A DNA stretch of 64,000 bases, taken from the NCBI GenBank assembly GCA_964432985.1, contig CAYSPT010000004.1, positions 1-64,000 of the forward strand, given 5' to 3'. The notes under the pieces are model-generated. The model worked only from the letters and a program-made list of their open reading frames with translations, was not told where the DNA came from and ran no database searches. Source of the stretch: CAYSPT01 sp964432985. GTDB lineage: Bacteria > Muiribacteriota > CAYSPT01. Shown here piece by piece: positions 35,962 through 44,994 of the stretch. The number at the start of each line of letters is the position of its first letter. The stretch's first letter is position 1. The position numbers and the translations under genes are program-made.

Positions 35962-37677
35962 ATGATTATTGCACAACCATACGGTACAGCCGGTTCGAAG
36001 CACCGGCTGATCAGACCCGTTTTAACTGCCGTTATTTTCATGATGGTAACCGCCGTTATTCCCGTCAGTACTCCCGCCCAGACAATATCCCCTTGTTTCG
36101 GCCCGGACGGCGGACTTCATCCCCGGAACCGGTACCGTCCGGCCGCCGGTACCGCCCTCACGGAAACGGCGCCGCGGTCCGCGGCCCCCACCATGGACAG
36201 GGCTTTTATCCAATGGCTTGACCGGGTTGAAGACACGGGAGAAATCAAACTGGCAATATACAGTTTTTCTTCGGAGAAACTTCTCGAAGCCCTGATCCGC
36301 ACAGCTTGGCGCGGTGTAAGGATCAAGCTCCTGATGGACGGAACCAGTGCATGGAAGAAAGACCAGATAGACACCATCATGGCACGCCTGGAGGCAATGC
36401 GATTGGAGGCAGCACGGCTGAATACTGAAGTACCGGATTTCCACCTGTCAGTCATCACCCGGGACCGTATGATCAAGCACTTCAGGTTCCTGACCATACC
36501 TACCGGTAATGATGAGAATCCGAAGATCATCACCGGTTCTATGCACGAAAAGTTTGGAGTAGCAGCCATGAAGCGGGGGCAGGTACCGTCAACCGCCTTC
36601 ATGGGCTCGGCCAATTTTACTAATTCTTCCAACGATGTGTACTGTGAAAACAGGATATTTTTCTCGGATATGCCATCGGTGGGTGCGCGATTCGACCGGG
36701 AGTTCGCCCGCCTCTGGAACCTCTACGGCGTCCCCCGGTTTGGTGCCTGTCCTCCCGAAGAGAAGCGCGTTACCCTGGATTACGGTCACGGTAGTCCACC
36801 CGTGTTCTTTAATCCCAATCGTACAGCGGAAAACTCCGCGGAAGAAATTGATCCGGGGGCGGCGGTACGACCCGACATGGAGCAGATCATCGTGCAGCAC
36901 CTGGACATGTCGGAGAAAGGCTGCGGAACGGTAGATGTGCCCTCCTCGGTAGATATGGCCTACTCGATAGATGCGGCGCTGTTCAGCTTCACCAGGCAAA
37001 CGCTGGCGGACCGGCTGCTGCAGATAGCCGCCAGCCATCCGCACGTACAAGTCAGGGTACTCCTGGACCAGCACCAGCTTGGACGGCCAGGAGAAAAGCA
37101 CGCCCTTATGGGTCTTTACCTGGAGCGGGAATCCTGTCGCAGGCGGCTGCACAACATCCAGCTGCACTACTTCTGGAAATCAAATGCGTTTTCCTATTAC
37201 GAGGACAGGGACCTGGTTAAGCTCGATTACCGGCGCGAGGTAAAAATGCACCACAAGTTCGCACTGATCAACAACCGGTTTCTTCTCTCGGGAAGTTACA
37301 ACTGGACCGAGTCGGCCGCACTGAGAAACTTCGAAAATTTCGTGGTATTCGACTCGTTCCTCGACGGCCAGGAGGAAGCTGTGCGCAGGTTCAGAGACGA
37401 GTTTGATGCCATGTGGTACTCCACCGTTCCGCGCTCCGTCCCGGGAGCGACAGCCAGGGCGCTTCGTAAGCTCATCGGTGAGGCCCTCACCGATCCGATC
37501 TGCCGACAGATACGGAACGCGGCGGAAGCGAGCAATGGCCTGCACTTAAACAGCCCGGCCATGGTCGGAACCTTCAATCCCGACACACTGTTTCCGGCAT
37601 TAGTCAAACTGATAATGGCCGATCTGGTGGTACTTAGAGCCTCGGATCACGGGTTGCAGATAATTCTCCGGGACTAA
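35962..37677 (+). CDS. Secreted phospholipase D-like protein
   Basis: 571 residues with a signal peptide (LTAVIFMMVTAVIPVSTPAQ). There are two HKD-type halves: SMHEKFGV...FMGSANFTNSSND (about residue 195) and KMHHKFALINNRFLLSGSYNWT (about 430). Each has HxK and the Gly-Ser-x-Asn strand. PLD-superfamily enzymes cleave phosphodiesters through a covalent His intermediate; the substrate may be phospholipid or nucleic acid. The first Cys-rich and Pro-rich 45 residues after the leader are low complexity. ATG 35962 follows AAAGGAG. It is divergent from the dual-kinase gene and monocistronic by appearance. Confidence 0.9.
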   Translation: MIIAQPYGTAGSKHRLIRPVLTAVIFMMVTAVIPVSTPAQTISPCFGPDGGLHPRNRYRPAAGTALTETAPRSAAPTMDRAFIQWLDRVEDTGEIKLAIYSFSSEKLLEALIRTAWRGVRIKLLMDGTSAWKKDQIDTIMARLEAMRLEAARLNTEVPDFHLSVITRDRMIKHFRFLTIPTGNDENPKIITGSMHEKFGVAAMKRGQVPSTAFMGSANFTNSSNDVYCENRIFFSDMPSVGARFDREFARLWNLYGVPRFGACPPEEKRVTLDYGHGSPPVFFNPNRTAENSAEEIDPGAAVRPDMEQIIVQHLDMSEKGCGTVDVPSSVDMAYSIDAALFSFTRQTLADRLLQIAASHPHVQVRVLLDQHQLGRPGEKHALMGLYLERESCRRRLHNIQLHYFWKSNAFSYYEDRDLVKLDYRREVKMHHKFALINNRFLLSGSYNWTESAALRNFENFVVFDSFLDGQEEAVRRFRDEFDAMWYSTVPRSVPGATARALRKLIGEALTDPICRQIRNAAEASNGLHLNSPAMVGTFNPDTLFPALVKLIMADLVVLRASDHGLQIILRD

Positions 37678-37714
37678 GGGCAAGAGTACTACGTTAACGT
37701 TTCTTTGCCACGAT

Positions 37715-37843
37715 TTCCTTCAGGGTATTCTTTTGGGCGAAGAGGACACTAGTGCTTACTGTCCACAACTTCCTTCAGGATATTCTTTTGGGCGAAGAGG
37801 ACACTAGTGCTTACTGTCCACAACTTCCTTCAGGATATTCTCA
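37715..37843. repeat. 55-nt tandem duplication of the lipA 3' end
   Basis: A 55-nt unit begins at 37715 and 37770, with a partial third copy at 37825-37843. The second and third copies contain the lipA stop and its last codons. The duplicated stretch lies downstream of lipA between two convergent genes. Confidence 0.92.
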
Positions 37844-38703
37844 GCAAAGTACGAGCTGCGCACCAACGGTGCCGAAGCGACCGACGAAAAACCCAACCGC
37901 TGCGCTTCATACTTAATTTCAGCAAACTCGGCCGGGTGCAGGTAGCGGATCACCGGGACATGATTCCTGGTCGGTTGCAGGTACTGCCCCAGAGTAAGGG
38001 CATCACATCCCGTTTTCACCAGGTCCTTCATGACTTCCAGCATCTCCAGCCTGGTTTCACCAAGACCGAGCATGAGACCGGATTTGACGGGCAAGTGGGT
38101 CGTTACCTGCTTGACATGAGTCAGTAGTTTGAGCGATCGGCCGTAATCGGCCTCCGGCCTCACCTTATTATACAGGGCTGGAATAGTCTCCACATTGTGC
38201 GCAATAAGGTCGGGCCTGGATTCGATGACCGTGTCAACAGCTTTCAGGTCACCGAGAAAGTCAGGGATAAGCACTTCTATGGAGCACGAAGGGACCAGCT
38301 TTTTTATTTCCCTGACAGTTTCCGCATAGTGCCCCGCGCCGCCATCGGTTAAATCATCCCGAGTAACGGAAGTAATCACGATGTAGCGGAGCTTCAGTTC
38401 CCGGACCACCTCAGCCACCCGTTTCGGTTCATTCTTATCCAGGGGTTCCACCGGCCCGCTGGTGACACCGCAGAACATGCAGCTCCGAGTACATTGTTCT
38501 CCCATAATCAACGCTGTCACGATACCGCCGGAAAAACAACCGCCCATGTTGGGACACAAGGCTTCACGGCACACGGTCCTGATCCTTTTTCGACGCAGCA
38601 GTTCTCTTGTCTCCCAGTAGGTTTTGTTACAGGGATACAGCGGTGCCCTGATCCAGTTGGGATGCTTCCTGGTGGGTGCTATGACCGGTTTCCCCCTTAC
38701 CAT
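37804..38703 (-). CDS. lipA: Lipoyl synthase
   Basis: 299 residues. A radical-SAM enzyme that inserts two sulfurs into octanoyl groups on lipoyl domains. The auxiliary cluster motif is C-x4-C-x5-C (VCREALCPNMGGC), the radical-SAM motif CTRSCMFC, and the C-terminus carries RSSY with the conserved Ser ligand. Other family blocks are TSVTRDDL, GGAGHYAETV, HNVETIPAL and GLGET. Length is normal. No lipB, lplA or 2-oxoacid dehydrogenase gene is nearby. A 55-nt tandem repeat has duplicated the 3' end, without changing the reading frame. Confidence 0.96.
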   Translation of the reverse strand: MVRGKPVIAPTRKHPNWIRAPLYPCNKTYWETRELLRRKRIRTVCREALCPNMGGCFSGGIVTALIMGEQCTRSCMFCGVTSGPVEPLDKNEPKRVAEVVRELKLRYIVITSVTRDDLTDGGAGHYAETVREIKKLVPSCSIEVLIPDFLGDLKAVDTVIESRPDLIAHNVETIPALYNKVRPEADYGRSLKLLTHVKQVTTHLPVKSGLMLGLGETRLEMLEVMKDLVKTGCDALTLGQYLQPTRNHVPVIRYLHPAEFAEIKYEAQRLGFSSVASAPLVRSSYFAENILKEVVDSKH

Positions 38704-38732
38704 GCCAATGATTAAAACGAATAATTAGGATT

Positions 38733-40136
38733 CTAGAATCGGATATTCCTGCCAATCTGCTGATCGAAAGCGATTACGAGCGGACGGTCGGTCGCTTTGA
38801 ACCGATACGAATCAGCTCCCGGATTGAGCACGATCCGGTCGTGCCCGTCCTGTCGTGTTTCCACCCCGAGCAGGATCACCCGGTTCGGAAGCAGCAGCCG
38901 GTGCACTTCACGGAAGGTTTTCCCCTCGGCACCGCCGGGAAGAGCTATTTTGTAGACCTCGTTTCCCCTCTCGAAGGTCAGCAGTTCGTCAAAAACCCTG
39001 GTTATTCCGGGGTTCATGATGACCTGGGAGAGCAACCGCTCGGAGAACTCGGCGGCGCAAATCACCTCGTCGACGCTGGTGTAGGTAAAGTTTGAAACAG
39101 ATGCCGGATCGCACACTTCGACAATGGTGTAGACACTGGGATTGAGCGCCTCGATAGCCAGGGCAATCAGGATACTGCGGGCGTCGCACTGTTCCCGGCC
39201 GCACTCCTGTTCGGCAAGAATGATGGCCGTAGTGGCATCTTTGACCGCCGCCCGGGTAAGGACGTCCTCGGCGGTGGGGCTTCCCTGCACGAAGAAGACG
39301 TCCCGAAACTCGTCGTCATCCGGGAAAATTACCCTGGACACAGCATCACTGACAACCACGATAGGGGTTTTCCTAATCACCTCCGGCGAGTGAAGCTCCC
39401 TGATAATATTGTCCGCCTTGTCATTCCAACCGAAGATGACGGTGTGTTCCACCAGTTTAATTCGTTTCATGCCCTGTCCCGACAGGATGCTTTCCTCTAT
39501 CAGAACCGAGGCGATGGTACCGGTGAGCAAACCGATGATACCGACACCGATCACCATGATGACCACCGACACGCATTTTCCTGAGGTGGTCTTCGGAGTG
39601 TACTCCTCCACACCGGACATGGTGTAGACCACCGTACGCCACAGAGAATCAGCCAGGGTCCAGTCCGGCTCTACGAAGGCCATGAGGGCGCTTCCGAGAA
39701 TCCATACAGATACCGTGAAAAAGAAAATTTTTGCAAACCGGTTGCCGGTGAAGAAAACCGCCAGACGGCGGTGACGGGAGAAGAGTTCATGGCGATACTG
39801 GGAAATCTTGATTATCCGGAACACCCTGAGCAGTTTCAGAACACGAATCGTGCCTGGACCGAAGACCCGGGTCACCCTGGTCATGGCCAGGCACGGGAAA
39901 ATAGCCAGGAGATCGATTATGGCTGGGAAGCTGCACATGTACGTCACCCTGTCTTCTGCCATCCACACCTTGACCACATACTCGATAACAAATATCAGGA
40001 TAATGGCAAGCTCGAACTTCTCCGTCCACGGCGGTAGTTTTCCCAGGCTGACCTCGGCAATGAGAAGCCCGGCCAGAATCAGGATGAGTACCAGGAAAAC
40101 GTACTCGTACAGTTGTTTGAGCCGTCGTTTATTCAT
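38733..40136 (-). CDS. Voltage-gated channel-like protein with RCK/TrkA domain
   Basis: 467 residues. Five or six membrane helices lie in 1-215, including an S4-like segment with spaced Arg residues (RVLKLLRVFRIIKISQYRHE). The pore region reads TVVYTMSGVEEYTP where K+ channels have TVGYG, so the selectivity filter is atypical and ion preference is unclear. The C-terminal part is an RCK (TrkA-N-like) domain beginning HTVIFGWNDKADNIIREL. Start codon ATG 40136 overlaps the end of the neighbouring RCK gene by 8 nt. The two probably form one channel complex. Confidence 0.83.
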   Translation of the reverse strand: MNKRRLKQLYEYVFLVLILILAGLLIAEVSLGKLPPWTEKFELAIILIFVIEYVVKVWMAEDRVTYMCSFPAIIDLLAIFPCLAMTRVTRVFGPGTIRVLKLLRVFRIIKISQYRHELFSRHRRLAVFFTGNRFAKIFFFTVSVWILGSALMAFVEPDWTLADSLWRTVVYTMSGVEEYTPKTTSGKCVSVVIMVIGVGIIGLLTGTIASVLIEESILSGQGMKRIKLVEHTVIFGWNDKADNIIRELHSPEVIRKTPIVVVSDAVSRVIFPDDDEFRDVFFVQGSPTAEDVLTRAAVKDATTAIILAEQECGREQCDARSILIALAIEALNPSVYTIVEVCDPASVSNFTYTSVDEVICAAEFSERLLSQVIMNPGITRVFDELLTFERGNEVYKIALPGGAEGKTFREVHRLLLPNRVILLGVETRQDGHDRIVLNPGADSYRFKATDRPLVIAFDQQIGRNIRF

Positions 40137-40950
40137 GGTTACCTCGCAGAGGAGGACTCCCGCCGCTCCCGGGTTTCCGGCTGAAGATACCTTTCCGGGA
40201 CTGGGGCTCCTCCCTGGCCATAACCAGGAGAGCGTCTCCCCGGGACAGGATGAAAGAAGGCGGCGGATTGATCACCGCCGGCCGGTCTTCGCTCAGAAGA
40301 TCTTCCAGGTCCTTGCGCTCGAACAGGCTTTTCTGCTTCTGGAGACCGTGCCGGTTGCTGATAATCCCCACAGAGATAATCTCGTGATCGAGAAATATGT
40401 CGCTGATTTCCTCAAAACTCTTACCGTAGCCTTCTTTACCCACGGGGAGTCGGTAGATCTCCTGCCCCTCTTCCTGGAAGGTAAAGAGCTCAAGGAAGAA
40501 CCACGAAAGACCGTGGCTCATGGCCGCCTGGGACAAAAGCTTGACCGAGAGCTCATCGGTGGAAACCATCTCATCGGCCCGGGAGCGTTTGAAATGAATC
40601 AGGTTATCGGGAGACACAACCTCAACCAGGGTGTGCACGTCGGGATTGAGCCGTTTGACCGCTAGATTGGTCAATATGGCGCCGGCATCCGGCTCCAGTT
40701 CCCTGGACCGGTCGGCCAGGATGAGCACCCGTGACGCGGACTCCACCCCGGCGGCCACCAGGGCATCGCGGGAAAAACTGCACCCTTTTACCAGGTGTAC
40801 GTTCTTGAACCGGAAGATCTCTTCTTCTTCCACTGTCATACTGACGACAACAATGGGCAGGTGCTCCTTGACAACCGGCGAACGCAGCTCACCGATCACC
40901 ACCGGTGCGCTGTTGCTCCAGCCGCAGATAAGTATGTGACCTTTGTACAC
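40129..40950 (-). CDS. Soluble RCK/TrkA-N-like protein
   Basis: 273 residues. HILICGWSNSAPVVIGEL resembles the start of the RCK domain in the overlapping channel gene. GCSFSRDALVAAGVESASRVLILADRS matches the nucleotide-binding core, and a TrkA-C-like region follows. There are no membrane helices, so it may form mixed rings with the channel's own RCK domain. The C-terminal 20 residues are basic and Gly/Pro-rich. It starts at GTG 40950, only 8 nt after the fumarase beta stop, which suggests read-through transcription from the fumarase genes. Confidence 0.82.
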   Translation of the reverse strand: MYKGHILICGWSNSAPVVIGELRSPVVKEHLPIVVVSMTVEEEEIFRFKNVHLVKGCSFSRDALVAAGVESASRVLILADRSRELEPDAGAILTNLAVKRLNPDVHTLVEVVSPDNLIHFKRSRADEMVSTDELSVKLLSQAAMSHGLSWFFLELFTFQEEGQEIYRLPVGKEGYGKSFEEISDIFLDHEIISVGIISNRHGLQKQKSLFERKDLEDLLSEDRPAVINPPPSFILSRGDALLVMAREEPQSRKGIFSRKPGSGGSPPLRGNHE

Positions 40951-40958
40951 GTTTTCTT

Positions 40959-41537
40959 TTACTTCATGAGTTCCAGATATGTCTCCTCCGACACCGCTTT
41001 CACCTCATCGTGAATGCTGCGGCCGTGAGAGTCCATGGTGACGATGAGCGGAAGGTCCTCTATTTCCGCTTCCCAGAACGCTTCCGGCACACCGAATTTT
41101 TCGAGCATGTACACGTTGCGCACTTTCTTAATGGCGTTGGCAAGCACCGCTGCCGCGCCGCCGACGGCGGAAAAATAAACCGCACCGAGCTTCTGCATTG
41201 CTTCCAGGGTTCGTTTGTCCATACCGCCTTTGCCAATAGCCGCGCGCACACCGAAACGCTCGATGACCTCCGGAGTGAACAGGCTCAACCGGGCGCTGGT
41301 AGTGGGTCCGGCAGCCACGATCTCCCAGCCGTCGTCGATCTGGCGGACAACCGGCCCGCAGTGGTACAGGACAGCACCCTCCAGGGCGACAGGCGGGTCG
41401 CCTCCTTCGAGAAGATATTTATGAGCAGCGTCCCGGGCAGTGGTAATCACTCCGGAAAGCAGCACTTCATCCCCTGCCTTGAGTGAACGGACGGCTTCTT
41501 CGGTAAGTGGCGTGGAAAGTTTTTTCTTACTGGACAT
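40959..41537 (-). CDS. Fumarate hydratase class I, beta subunit
   Basis: 192 residues. With the alpha subunit it forms the [4Fe-4S] fumarase (or L-tartrate dehydratase-like) that interconverts fumarate and malate. Family blocks are GDEVLLSGVITTARDAAH, YHCGPVV, AAGPTTSARLS, IGKGGMD and GGAAAVLA. The start ATG 41537 overlaps the alpha subunit's end by 11 nt, with AAAGGA upstream; a longer open frame to 41879 is a shadow of the alpha gene. Fumarase and tartrate dehydratase beta chains cannot be told apart with certainty here. Confidence 0.92.
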   Translation of the reverse strand: MSSKKKLSTPLTEEAVRSLKAGDEVLLSGVITTARDAAHKYLLEGGDPPVALEGAVLYHCGPVVRQIDDGWEIVAAGPTTSARLSLFTPEVIERFGVRAAIGKGGMDKRTLEAMQKLGAVYFSAVGGAAAVLANAIKKVRNVYMLEKFGVPEAFWEAEIEDLPLIVTMDSHGRSIHDEVKAVSEETYLELMK

Positions 41538-42459
41538 GGCGCACACCATCCTTTCCGTACAGGAGCGTAGCCCTCCGGCACGCCCAGCAGACGAAACACA
41601 CGGCCACGAAGTACGAAGCCGGATGCCGGTGCAGCGAAGCAATCTTGACGCCCAGCACCCCGGTTTTGCCGCCGAGTCCCGCCGGGCCGATTTTGAGACT
41701 GTTCGCTTCGACCATGAGACGCTCTTCCAACTCCGCCAGCTCCGCAACGGGGTTGAGATCGTCCAGGTGTCTGAACAACTGGTGCTTGGCCATGCGGAAT
41801 GTCTCATCCTGCAGTCCCCCGAAAGCGATCCCGGCGATGATAGGAGGGCACCCCTTGCCCTGGGCCTGGAAGACGGCATCGACGACGCAACGGCGTATTC
41901 CCTCCAGGTCTCTCCCAGCCTTCAAGGAAGCATCCGGGAGCTTGTAGATCTTACTTATGTTTTCCGAACCGCCGCCTTTGAGCATCAGCTCGAACTTCAA
42001 CTCGTCACGGTCCCATTCCTCGAAGTGGATGATAGGGGCGTTTCGGCCTACGTTGTCACCCGAGTTTTTTCCGGTCAGCGTATCCACGGCATTGGGTCGC
42101 AGCGGAATGCTGGCCGTGGCCTCCCGGGTGGCCTCGATAACGAGTTTTTCAATGTGGCGAAGGGACACTCCCCGCGGAATGGTAACGTAGTGCACAGGTA
42201 CTCCCGTGTCCTGGCAAATGGGCTTGCTCTTTTCCCGGGCCAACTTCGTGTTTTCCACGATCGTCGCCAGAGCTCCCGCGCCGATGCTGCCCTGTTCTTC
42301 TTTCGTCAAGCCCTGCTCCAGGGCTTCCGTAATGTCAGGGGGCAGTTGGGTAGCAGCCAGCCGGTACAGTTCCACCAACGCTGTTTTCAACTCCCGGTCG
42401 GATATCTTCAACCGGCCTGTACCCCCCATCCCCTCACACTTCATCATATCCTGCTCCAT
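41527..42459 (-). CDS. Fumarate hydratase class I, alpha subunit
   Basis: 310 residues. Conserved blocks are CQDTGVPVHYVTIP (with a cluster Cys), GKNSGDNVGRNAPIIHFE, LKGGGSENISK, CPPIIAGIAFGG and KIGPAGLGGKTGVLGVKI. The C-terminus RHPASYFVAVCFVCWACRR is typical. GAGGAGGAAACG precedes ATG 42459; the open frame upstream to 42558 has no ribosome site. Together with the beta subunit it supports TCA-cycle or reductive fumarate metabolism. Two channel/RCK genes follow in the same direction. Confidence 0.93.
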   Translation of the reverse strand: MEQDMMKCEGMGGTGRLKISDRELKTALVELYRLAATQLPPDITEALEQGLTKEEQGSIGAGALATIVENTKLAREKSKPICQDTGVPVHYVTIPRGVSLRHIEKLVIEATREATASIPLRPNAVDTLTGKNSGDNVGRNAPIIHFEEWDRDELKFELMLKGGGSENISKIYKLPDASLKAGRDLEGIRRCVVDAVFQAQGKGCPPIIAGIAFGGLQDETFRMAKHQLFRHLDDLNPVAELAELEERLMVEANSLKIGPAGLGGKTGVLGVKIASLHRHPASYFVAVCFVCWACRRATLLYGKDGVRHVQ

Positions 42460-42530
42460 AATCGTTTCCTCCTCACCGGTAATTACACACGTATGATCAA
42501 TTGAAATGCTTAATTCACATACGGCACGAG

Positions 42531-42558
42531 TGTATACTAAAAGAGCAGGATAATTCAA
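42531..42558 (-). promoter_or_regulatory. Likely promoter of the fumarase operon
   Basis: On the minus strand TTGAAT (42558-42553) and TATACA (42536-42531) are 16 nt apart, about 70 nt before ATG 42459. Confidence 0.45.
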
Positions 42559-42587
42559 CCGAACCTAATAATTGAATTAACTTCCTT

Positions 42588-42677
42588 CTTTCCACGCTTA
42601 CAGAGCAGAGGGCGGGAACGTCAGATTCGAACGATGATAGGCAGGATAGTAGGCGTAGCGGCAATGAACGAGAAGAT
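42588..42677. ncRNA. Copy A of a conserved 90-nt intergenic element
   Basis: This stretch aligns without gaps to 55821-55910, with 70 of 90 positions identical by hand count. The most conserved parts are gagggcgg, acgtcag, gaacgatga and a 3' block ggcgta-cgg-aatgaacgagaag. All frames of copy B that I checked contain an early stop, so it is unlikely to be coding. A terminator follows 25 nt downstream on the plus strand. The class and strand are undetermined; a mobile non-coding repeat is possible. Confidence 0.5.
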
Positions 42678-42701
42678 TCATAATCTGTACCAGTTTTAAA
42701 T

Positions 42702-42736
42702 AAAAGGCCCGGTCCTCATGGACCGGGCCTTTTATT
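42702..42736. terminator. Strong bidirectional terminator
   Basis: A perfect 14-bp stem (aaaaggcccggtcc / ggaccgggcctttt) with a TCAT loop has T-rich tails on both strands. It ends the protease gene at 42758 (minus) and could end a transcript of the 90-nt element (plus). Confidence 0.93.
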
Positions 42737-42757
42737 TAGATTATTGGTATCTAAACG

Positions 42758-44494
42758 CTACTTGCTGCACTTCTCCAGTTCGTTGAACCACCCCAGCATG
42801 AAGCCGCACGGGCTGGTCTTCTTTTCGGCGGATTTGCTGCTGCTGCCCAATCCGAACAACCGGGAGAAGAAATCCTTGATCCAGCCGAAGAAGGAGAATT
42901 TAGGTTTATCGGGAGGATCCTCGATGATATCGTCCGTCTCACCTTCCTTGGGCTCACCGGCGTTGTCCGGAACATCGAGTCCGTCTAGACTGATGGCTAT
43001 TTTGGCTACCCAGCGGTCGCCCATGTCCCGCATCTCTTTGACCTTGATGGACATGGTGCCCTTCTTGTACTCGCCGCCTGTGAGGAAGAAGTTCTGCTTG
43101 CGGTTTTTACTCTTGGGAAGCCCGTGGGCCACCTTGATCAACTGTACATCGTCGTCGTCCACGTACGACATAAACACCGCCGCATTGGCCTTACTCGCTG
43201 TGCCATTCGGCCCCTTGAAGTACCCGACGAAATCCTTGTCGACCCGTTTGCGGTCGAACAGCTCCACCACGTAGTAGTCATCGTTGTTATACGTGTCCTC
43301 CGCCGGAATGAGCAAACCTACCGCTTCACCTTTTGAGGTGCGGGAGTCGAGCCAGATGGTCTTGTTCTGGGTGATTGTCTTGAGCCGGCCGCCTATCCAG
43401 TTCTTCTTTTTGCCGGTTCCGGAATAGGAGCGTTTCCGGGACAGAACGTACATGGACACTCCTTGAGATCCTACCTGATTCCCGGAAGCCATCAGGGCGT
43501 TGTAGCCGAGGTTACGATCGGGGAGGTTAGTGTAGGGATACAGATCGGGTAGTCCGAGCTGGTGGCCGAACTCGTGGTTGTAGGTGCCGGTGCTGACACC
43601 GACCGCCATGACGATGCCGCTGGCGTAGGAGCCGCTCACGGTACCATTTCGGTTGCTGTACCGAATACCCGATGGGCTGCCCGAAGTGGAGGCGGGCCAG
43701 AACTGGTCGCTTCCCCAACTATTGCCCCCGGAGCCGGGAACGATGTAGATAATGTGACGGTACTTGGAAACCGGAACATCAGACTTGAAAACAGACGGTA
43801 AAGCGGCCTTTTTCATCTGGTGGGCACCCTGCCAGGAGCTTCCCCAGTCGCCGCAGTCACGCATCCAGTTTCCGCCGCTGTCTTTTTTGTCACCGGAATA
43901 CCTGCTGCGATTCACGTTCAGGTATACCGCGGGAGCCACGTCAAACGCCACCTCCGACATGGCGTCAGCGGCGTTGTAGGAGACGACCCTGTAATACTCT
44001 TTCATCTCGTTCATCTTGCGGGTAGCTACATCTACCGGGTCGCCGCTGAACTTATGAGACTTGAACTCCACGGGAATGACCAGGGTGGCGCCTTTCTTGC
44101 TGAATTCACCGCTGTGATCATCGTCACCTTCGTCAGCAGAACCGCAGTTGAAAGACCACCGGGTGCTTTCTTCGACTGACGGCGCGGCCATCGAGGTCTT
44201 GGCTTTGACCATCCAGATGTAGCGTCTTCCCATCCGCAGTTTCCCGGACTCGACCTTGATGGACGTACCGGCGGGAAACGACTGATAGACCAGGGCCGAG
44301 GAACCGGCATCCCAGATAGACACCTCGTAGACAAATGCCAGGGAAGCACTCGTCCAGCTCAGGTCGGGGGAGGTGGTGGTGATAACCGCCTCATTCTTCG
44401 GAGACCTGAGATCGAGTGCCATTGTCGCCGCGGGCACCACCACCGCGACCACAAAAAACGTTAAAAAGACGGCAGCTAATCTGCGTCTGTTCAA
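42758..44494 (-). CDS. Secreted M6-like metalloprotease
   Basis: 578 residues. The signal peptide ends near MALDL. A fibronectin/Ig-like domain (about 40-120, with SPDLSWT and YIWMVKA) precedes the catalytic region. HEFGHQLGLPDLY (about 307-319) matches the immune-inhibitor-A (M6) motif HExGHxxGxPDxY. YNALMASGN follows as the Met-turn-like segment. A short polar tail ends in a hydrophobic, Cys-containing segment (PCGFMLGWFNELEKCSK). TTG 44494 is preferred as start because AGGAGAG lies about 8 nt upstream; the frame extends to TTG 44512 without a site. Probably extracellular protein degradation. Confidence 0.85.
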   Translation of the reverse strand: MNRRRLAAVFLTFFVVAVVVPAATMALDLRSPKNEAVITTTSPDLSWTSASLAFVYEVSIWDAGSSALVYQSFPAGTSIKVESGKLRMGRRYIWMVKAKTSMAAPSVEESTRWSFNCGSADEGDDDHSGEFSKKGATLVIPVEFKSHKFSGDPVDVATRKMNEMKEYYRVVSYNAADAMSEVAFDVAPAVYLNVNRSRYSGDKKDSGGNWMRDCGDWGSSWQGAHQMKKAALPSVFKSDVPVSKYRHIIYIVPGSGGNSWGSDQFWPASTSGSPSGIRYSNRNGTVSGSYASGIVMAVGVSTGTYNHEFGHQLGLPDLYPYTNLPDRNLGYNALMASGNQVGSQGVSMYVLSRKRSYSGTGKKKNWIGGRLKTITQNKTIWLDSRTSKGEAVGLLIPAEDTYNNDDYYVVELFDRKRVDKDFVGYFKGPNGTASKANAAVFMSYVDDDDVQLIKVAHGLPKSKNRKQNFFLTGGEYKKGTMSIKVKEMRDMGDRWVAKIAISLDGLDVPDNAGEPKEGETDDIIEDPPDKPKFSFFGWIKDFFSRLFGLGSSSKSAEKKTSPCGFMLGWFNELEKCSK

Positions 44495-44580
44495 AACCCT
44501 CTCTCCTCTCAAAACATCTATATATTTTTTTCGTCCGGGGAAGTGGCCGCGATCGCAACCGTCGGTTACGACCGAGTACA

Positions 44581-44625
44581 GAAAACGCCCATCCAGACAG
44601 CTTTTCGAAGCCTTCAGATGGGCGC
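44581..44625 (-). terminator. Terminator-like hairpin
   Basis: cgcccatc / gatgggcg with an inner aagct / ggctt pairing is followed on the minus strand by TTTTC. It would end transcripts from the gene at 44995-45624. Confidence 0.6.
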
Positions 44626-44753
44626 TTATAGACTTATATCACATACACCCGGATTTTATTGTCAAGTATTTTACTTAATTCTATTGTAGTCATGATCTCT
44701 ACCTTTGTCAAGGAAATGCCACCAGCGCTTCAGATAAAAACACAATAGCATTC

Positions 44754-44889
44754 AAAGTTGGTACTTCTCGAAGAGGACGTAGGATTTCGAGACGGCAAGG
44801 ATGCCGTCGAGAAAGACGGGACCTCTAGCGGAGCCGCCTCCAGGATGGATAGGCGGCGTGAGCGGTCCTCGAAGAGAAGTACCAACTTT
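44754..44889. ncRNA. Three-way-junction structured element
   Basis: Perfect 16-nt inverted arms (44754-44769 and 44874-44889, aaagttggtacttctc) close the element, extended by gaggac / gtcctc after a 3x3 internal loop. Inside are two hairpins: gacggca-agga-tgccgtc (44791-44808) and gccgcct / aggcggc (44833-44857). A degraded copy of its right side (gagcggtcctyg-agaga) follows at 44906-44926. It fills the 500-nt space between the M6-like protease and the gene at 44995. It may be a structured RNA or a palindromic non-autonomous element. Confidence 0.5.
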
Positions 44890-44994
44890 CATCTGCACGC
44901 GCCGTGAGCGGTCCTTGTAGAGAAACGTTCAATTCCAGAGGATATGCCTGAATAGGCTCTGCTGAGACTGGTAAGAGAGCGATCTCCAATGGAG

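Noticed and set aside
41440..42504. Plus-strand 354-codon frame across fumarase
   Set aside because: It lies opposite two well-conserved fumarase genes and has no recognisable domain.
42588..42677. T-box or known riboswitch
   Set aside because: The gagggcgg block recalls the T-box antiterminator, but the required stem and the terminator-antiterminator layout are missing, and no aminoacyl-tRNA or transport gene follows.
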